A stretch of DNA of 64,000 nucleotides from Toxotes chatareus (taxonomy: Eukaryota; Chordata; Actinopteri; Toxotidae), in contig CM028882.1 of NCBI GenBank assembly GCA_016801885.1, positions 20,415,047 through 20,479,046 on the forward strand, given 5' to 3'. This document shows, piece after piece, positions 57,757 through 64,000 of the stretch. Below the pieces are notes generated by a model. It was not told the origin of the DNA and did no database searches. It saw nothing but the letters and a program-made list of their open reading frames with translations. The position numbers and the translations under genes are program-made. How positions within the stretch are numbered: the stretch's first letter is position 1; each line of letters starts with the position of its first letter.

Positions 57757-60700
57757 CTGCAAGAGAAATGAGAGAGAGCAGACACAGAAACAGATTAGTG
57801 TCATAAGCCATGATTACTCGTTTTCAACAGCAGCTACGATCTGACAACACCTCCCTGTGACTTCCTCAGAAAACCTAAAACAAAGGGGGGGAGGGACTAA
57901 GAGAGAGAGAGAGAGAAAGGAGGAGGAGAACTTATGAGAGCAGAAGACAAACGACAGAAAAATTGGAGGATTCAGGATGGATGACGAACTGACACTGGTG
58001 GAACGGGGAGAACACTCCAGTGCACTCCACTGGGCAAAGCTGAAGACATCTCAGATAGCCGCAATAGGAAATCGCAGTCTGCACTTCAAAGAAATCAAAT
58101 CAGACTGTTCAGAGGGCTTGCTGTCAGCGCTGAGACTAAAAAAAGACCACAGTATCCAGAGTGAGATGTGAGCAGTGCTCCCAACATTAGAGTGGACTGT
58201 TAACACCTTATCCCCACACAACAGGGCAGCTAACATTTCTGCCAAACCTCCTTTTATTTCACAGGTTTTTGCCTTTGCCACACATCCAGAGAGCCTTTGG
58301 AAAGAACTTATGATACAAACATATAATTTAATACAATATTAATACATTTATATAAACACAGTGATGCTAAATGGGATAATAAACAGAATTGCCAAGGATA
58401 TTAAATGTTTTACATCACAATATTGTGGCACTTCATGAAATGTCTTGAAGAAGTTTGATCAAGCTGATCTTATTAAAATACAAATGTACACCACAAGATA
58501 GTTGAACTGACAGCCTGGTGGATGCTTGCATGGCATATTACGTCGCAGTCACCCCTCTAATCTTTGCTCTTTCAGCCGCAGCATGACTGTTACCGTGCTC
58601 ACTGGGTGACAGTCAAAGGTTCACACAAGTTTTGCAACAAGCACAAGTTCAAACAAAATCAAAGGCTTTGCTGCAGCACAAAATAAAAAAAATAAAAAAA
58701 AACAGTGCATGGATTTAAGTCCACACTGCAATGCAGTAAGAGCATCAGCAGTTACTGCTACTCGAGGTGGGAACAGTTCAAAAAACTGCACCTCTGGGGG
58801 TCAGGTAAATAAAGCGATAGTGCAGTAAAGAAAATCTCTCTAGAAAAAAAAAAAAAACTTTCTTGTCTACTTTCAGCATTTTATTTTTCAGGGACAATGA
58901 CCATGAAAGCAACACTTAGAAATCTCGGAGATATAAGTGAGTGATATTCTCTGTTTTACAAAATTCAACGCGTTTCCATGGATGTTATAGTTTACAATGT
59001 TAAAATATGTTATTTGTTGTTTGTTAAATGTCTGAAAGAGACAGCTAGTTTCAAGGCTTAATCATATAGATCTCTATAGATCTGGAGGGGACACTTCTAT
59101 GTAAATCAACGAGCCTCCTGCTTGTGTTCACCAACCTAAACAGCTGTGACATTAACTAATTAAAAGGTAACCTCAAAAATAAAGGGGTGGCAAGAGAATT
59201 ATTCAGATGCAAATAACTGTAAATTACAACTATTAAATGTCCAAACATATATATTAAAAAAATCAACACATTTAACAAAAATGAAAATATGTGTTAGCTG
59301 TTAAAAATAATTTCTTTAGAGCTGTGGCTGTCAGAGGATCTCGTGTCAGGCTCTAGAGGTGCACTTGTTGAGTTCATCTATCAGAAAGTTAATCATACTG
59401 GTTCCAGTATAACAACAGGAAAACAGCTCCCCTCGTCCCTGTGAAGTTCCACAAGGCTTATTTAAATCGCAACAATGACAACATGCTTTTGAAACGGATG
59501 GAGAGGCCACCAACACTGAAGCCTCTGGTGGTCCCTGAGAAACCTCTAGGCCACAAATGACTTGGTCTGGGTTCTTTCTCCTCTTTTTCTTTTGTCTATG
59601 CCACATAATCAAAGTCATTTCATAGGGGTTAATGGCAGCGCATTTCCTTCTATGGTTAAGCCAATTGTTAATGGGGAGCATTAAATGTAAACAGCTTGAA
59701 GGCCAGACGACTACATTCTCTCGGCATGAACTGACTGTGTGCTCCTCGTCGTGTGGGGGCAGACAGCTCCTTTCTAAATAGCCTGCGGCCAGTTATGGCT
59801 CCCTCCTCCCGACCAAGAGCTCCATCTGGAACAGTTGAGGTCACGTACTGCTATCCCTTTATCCTTTGTTGAACCACAACACACTCGTAAAGACATGATA
59901 ATAATTTGTCTCTTGATCAGGTCCGTACAAGACCTCCCTGAATCAGGCTCTAGTATCTCAACGTGGTTAATAGTTAAAAATCTAAGAGGAAATCTGACGT
60001 TTGTTAGCACAGTATCTCACAGGATCGCAGGCCGTTTTTTTTTTGTTTTTGTTTTTTTTTTTTAAATAGAGGGAGAGTGAGCTCAGAGGCGGCCACATCT
60101 CAAAAAGACAAAGTGAAATTATTTGATGCTTCACTGATCCCTGAGGGGGAGGTCTCTTTCACCTGCTTCCCTCCAGGGAGAGACCAGAGTGCAGGATCAG
60201 AGCAAAGGATCAGTGCCCCCGGACTTAAAGATCTATAGTCTCAGACACAGAGGTTTGAGACTCTCTGGATGGAAAGTCGATAAACTGAAGTCATGAACTT
60301 GTGTCCATCAAGATAATTGCTACTGAAAGGTAAACCAAGTTAATAATTCATGACTTAACATAACAATACATTCCTAGGTAGGATGTCTCCCTTATCTGAA
60401 GTGCTTTGCATCAAGTATAGTTGCCCCTTACAAGTATATTGGTTTATCAGGAGCATTAAAGTGCTATTTTATTAGCTCTGAACAAAAATGCAGACATTTA
60501 ACGGCTTTTGAGACACTTCAGTTACCTCAAACTGCTTTTTTACTTGTAAATTCAAAATCCATTCATTGAGTAAACTCAGAATTTCATTCAAGTTTGTTTG
60601 ACAACTTCTTTCACACGTTGAAAAGCGCAGAATAAATAATGTTTTATAGTCAATGCACAGACAGTAGCAGAGTTTGAAGGACTAACAAGATGCTGTATAA

Positions 60701-63700
60701 ATGTTTAATCTGTGGAACACCACCGCCACAAGAGGACCACACAGTCAAACATGGCCCTCCTCCAAGCAGAACCCGAGACTCCACAGAGGAAACGGTCTGT
60801 GCAATGGTCAGACACGTCACCGGGGAAAGTGGACAGTACATCCTTTGACTGTGTGTGCGAATGTGGGAAGGATGAGCAGAAAGATGAGCGTGAGCGACTT
60901 GAGTGTGGGCGGGCACACAAGTACCAGGCCTTTTTAATCAGGTCTACAATTTTCTAAACAGGGAAACTCAACATGACAGCAGCAGCTGACACATGGTTAA
61001 AAAATAAAATAAAGACCCCGTCCTGCTGTAACACATGAACACTAGTCCACATACCGCCACTCCCAGTTGTGCACATAACATCTATTATGTCCAGGGTTAA
61101 AACCTGTCCTTCAGGTACAGTAGACTAGTCTAGTGGTAATCTGTGTAGTCTTCCCATTGGCTCCAGTTCTTCAGTCTAATAAGAATGTTACAAGAGTGAA
61201 CTAATCTGAGGAGAAATGGAAAAACACTGTCCTCCAGTTTAAAAGTATTATGGGATATAGTTGGCATATTCAGTGAAATCCAAAATGACTGCCCGAGGGC
61301 CCAGAGATCAGTCAGAAAACCATATGTATTACAAGTCAACCTTTACCCTAATAAAGTGGAACACTATGGTTTAATGGCGCTTTGAAGATGGGGGAATTAT
61401 TTCAAACACTCCTGATTATGGCAATATAACTCTATTCATCTCTCCCAGTTAAACCACCAGTATAAAAGATGAACAATTGCGTTAGAAAATATTTGGTTCT
61501 TTGATAATAAGTTTAAGGTACAAGCATGCTTCATTTCAGCAGTGGCTTCTGAAAGAATTTTGAATTAATTCAGCAACTATGGCACCAAATTAGGTTCACA
61601 AATTTAACAATAAACATTCTGAATTCTCTACAGCTCTGGTTCACACCTCTGTCACAACATAAACCTACATGATCATTGCATTTATCAGGAAAATCCCATT
61701 TAAAGAAAAACAAATAGGAATGCAGGACGGGAAAAAACTGTTATGGAGCCAGCAGCTCGTCCAACTTCGAAACTCTACAGTAGCTCCCTCTCTCTGTTAG
61801 CAGAAATATAGCGTTTAATATGTTTTTTTAAATGTAGCTCTGCTGTGGCTTACAAAGTGCTGATGATATTACGTTAAACCTAACGACTGCAGGGAGTTTT
61901 GCTCCCTGTATTGGACCTATCGTAACCATTTAACAGCAGCCACAGCACAGTGCATCGGGGGCCAACTCTGGTGCCATCCAGGACCATCTTGCTCTTTAAA
62001 TCTATTGTATTTAGATCTTTTGTATATAGCACAGATCATTGGATTAATACTTCTCATGTTCACATAAAACAAATGAAACATAAATAATGAAAGGCAAAAA
62101 CTTTGGTCTTGACCCCTGCTCTGCCATAATCCACAGCTACACCTCAGGATAAAAGTAGCAGCACCTCCTCCAAATGTGGTGACTGCAGAGATAGAGCAAG
62201 TACTTCTGTACTCTGTCCTGCACATCCCTGTCATCTGCAGACCACCAACCTATGGATATGAGTGCCAAATATAAGCACAAGCAGGCTGCATTACTATCCA
62301 AGCTGTGAGACAGTGTCAGCGAAAGGCTGATACTCGGCAACCTCGGTCAGAAATGCCTCCTAAAAACTGTGGTCAAAGGTGCACCACACCTGTCTTTGAT
62401 CATCAAAAACCTGGCCTGGAAATATTTACACATTCCCACAGATGAAGACGTATATGACCTTGACTAGTAATTCAACAAACTCGCCATACCTTTCCACATT
62501 GTTCTGTACATACAGCCAGCATTCAGAATACATTATCTGCCAGAGATTGAGTTACAGATTCATGTGTGTGATGCAAGCTAAACAGAGCTCATATGAAATA
62601 GCTTTCTAGCTAACAGACTGGCAATATGTCCTTCACAAACCCTCAACATCTCAGGCTACATGGTCAAGTTGTGTGACTTGTTTACACTGCTCCAGTGAAG
62701 GACTCATCAGGAAGAGTTTTTTTCTTTTATAAATCAATTTAATAATAAGTTGCATAAAGTGTTATGCAACCTATCTGAAGGTTATCCTTTCACTTTTCTA
62801 TTTTATTTTTCCACACAGAGAATAGTTTCCTTATCAAAACAACTCCACAACAAGAAGAGTTATTTAACATGTCAAGAGTCAACTGTCCACCAGATATATC
62901 TGTAATGTAACTTTAAAGAATATTAACACCCAAAAATGCAATTTGGTAAAAACCACTCAAAATTAGAAGCACAGAACAGAGAGAAGACTGGCAAAAAGAA
63001 AATCAGCAGAAGTACCATAATGCAGATTCACCAGCAGTGGTCACAATCACTCTGTGCTACCTGGGTAAGAATGCACTGCAGGATTATGTTGCAGCTGTGC
63101 TGGTCACTGCGATGCGAAAAATAATAAACATGAGATGAAACAGTAACATTCTGAATTTAGTATGAAAACCGGCAACATTGGCAACAGGGAGTAGGACTTG
63201 ATAGGTTAGGGAAGGTAACATATAGTAATCATTTAGACCTGCACATATTGATTAAAGGACCACAGTGGACCTAAAATACTGTTAATGAGTTAATTTCAAG
63301 CTGTTTGAGAGCCCTGCTCATTTTTATAAGATGGGCCAGTTGCTCGCGTTAATGTGACCTAATCTGTCTGGAGGTTTCTGGGTCATAATAAGGCTTTTGT
63401 GAATGAAAAAGCTAACCAAACTGACATAATGCTAAGCGCTGATAAAAGTTTGTTGAACGCTGCAAACCATCAATAGACCAGTTTCAGGACGTAACATCCT
63501 GCTTCCCTATTCAGCTCAGGTGGATCATTTATAACGCTGAGCGCAAAGTGTGCCACGGCCGCTGTCCAAGGTGCTGATCCTGGGACCACCAGGGATGCGG
63601 GAGCTGTCTGAGGTGACTGCTGTTTTTTCACACTTTGATATACATCATGACGCCAGGAGATTTCCACAAGGGCTTTATGTGAGAACTATGCCTAGCAATA

Positions 63701-64000
63701 TCGTAGCTATGATTCATGCACTTGGGACATATTGAACACACCAGTAGTTACTGTGGATTATACTGCTTAAGAAATTTCAGACATTTCTAACAATTTTAAT
63801 TAGAGTTTTATTATGATATTGTTTTGCTGTTCTGAAAATCACATCCACTACAGTCAGAACTGTGGTTACTATGTGCTTTTTGGAAAATCCATCCTCTATC
63901 TATTGTAACTCCAGAAAATGGGAGATTGGTAACCGATAGAGAAAAGTATAGCAAGTTAAAGGTTTCATTTATCAAAGAATATAAGTGTTTTTTTAAGTGT
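57757..64000. other. slc20a2 upstream intron or flank, no gene seen
   Basis: No recognisable exon on either strand. It has a GA-rich tract near 57900 and a T-rich tract near 60036. No CpG-dense promoter is evident, so the slc20a2 first exon and promoter probably lie beyond the window. Confidence 0.5.

Noticed and set aside
1..64000. CRISPR arrays, bacterial operons, riboswitches
   Set aside because: The window is vertebrate nuclear DNA; no regularly spaced repeats or prokaryotic signals were seen.

Overview
The window is vertebrate nuclear DNA, most likely from a ray-finned (teleost) fish. The genes are spread over many GT-AG introns of a few hundred bases to a few kilobases, the encoded proteins are clear vertebrate orthologues, and a tRNA-derived SINE and abundant CA/GT microsatellites are present. 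The three gene models were built by hand from splice signals, reading-frame continuity and remembered family sequences; no alignment was run. In each model the exon phases close exactly: 501, 418 and 680 codons including the stop.

Layout. 1-13.3 kb: no protein-coding gene seen; this holds decayed repeats (a probable LTR-element remnant near 6-7.2 kb and a possible MITE near 3.8-4.2 kb) and a 65-nt hairpin. 14.19-19.39 kb, minus strand: lipg (endothelial lipase), nine coding exons, 500 aa. 19.4-22.4 kb: intergenic; lipg and the next gene diverge from here. 22.56-32.20 kb, plus strand: kcmf1 (ZZ-type E3 ubiquitin ligase), seven coding exons, 417 aa. Its fourth intron has the full signature of a minor-spliceosome (U12-type) AT-AC intron. 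32.2-41.3 kb: the 3' flanks of two convergent genes, with no other coding gene seen. 41.33-57.48 kb, minus strand: slc20a2 (PiT2 sodium/phosphate cotransporter), ten coding exons, 679 aa, plus a probable 5' UTR exon part up to about 57.76 kb. 57.8-64 kb: upstream intron or flank of slc20a2 with nothing recognisable.

The strongest observation is a second copy of slc20a2 coding exon 9. It is the same length (85 nt), has the same phases and its own good splice sites, and encodes 21 of 29 identical residues. It lies 1.4 kb downstream of the first copy. Including both copies, or neither, shifts the frame, so the pair should behave as mutually exclusive exons. They would swap one transmembrane segment carrying the conserved Glu and Ser-x-Thr-His residues of the phosphate-transport core. 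The second strongest is the AT-AC intron of kcmf1.

The three genes do not form a pathway: one acts on plasma lipoprotein phospholipids, one on ubiquitin-dependent turnover and one on phosphate uptake. Their adjacency is a synteny block, not an operon.
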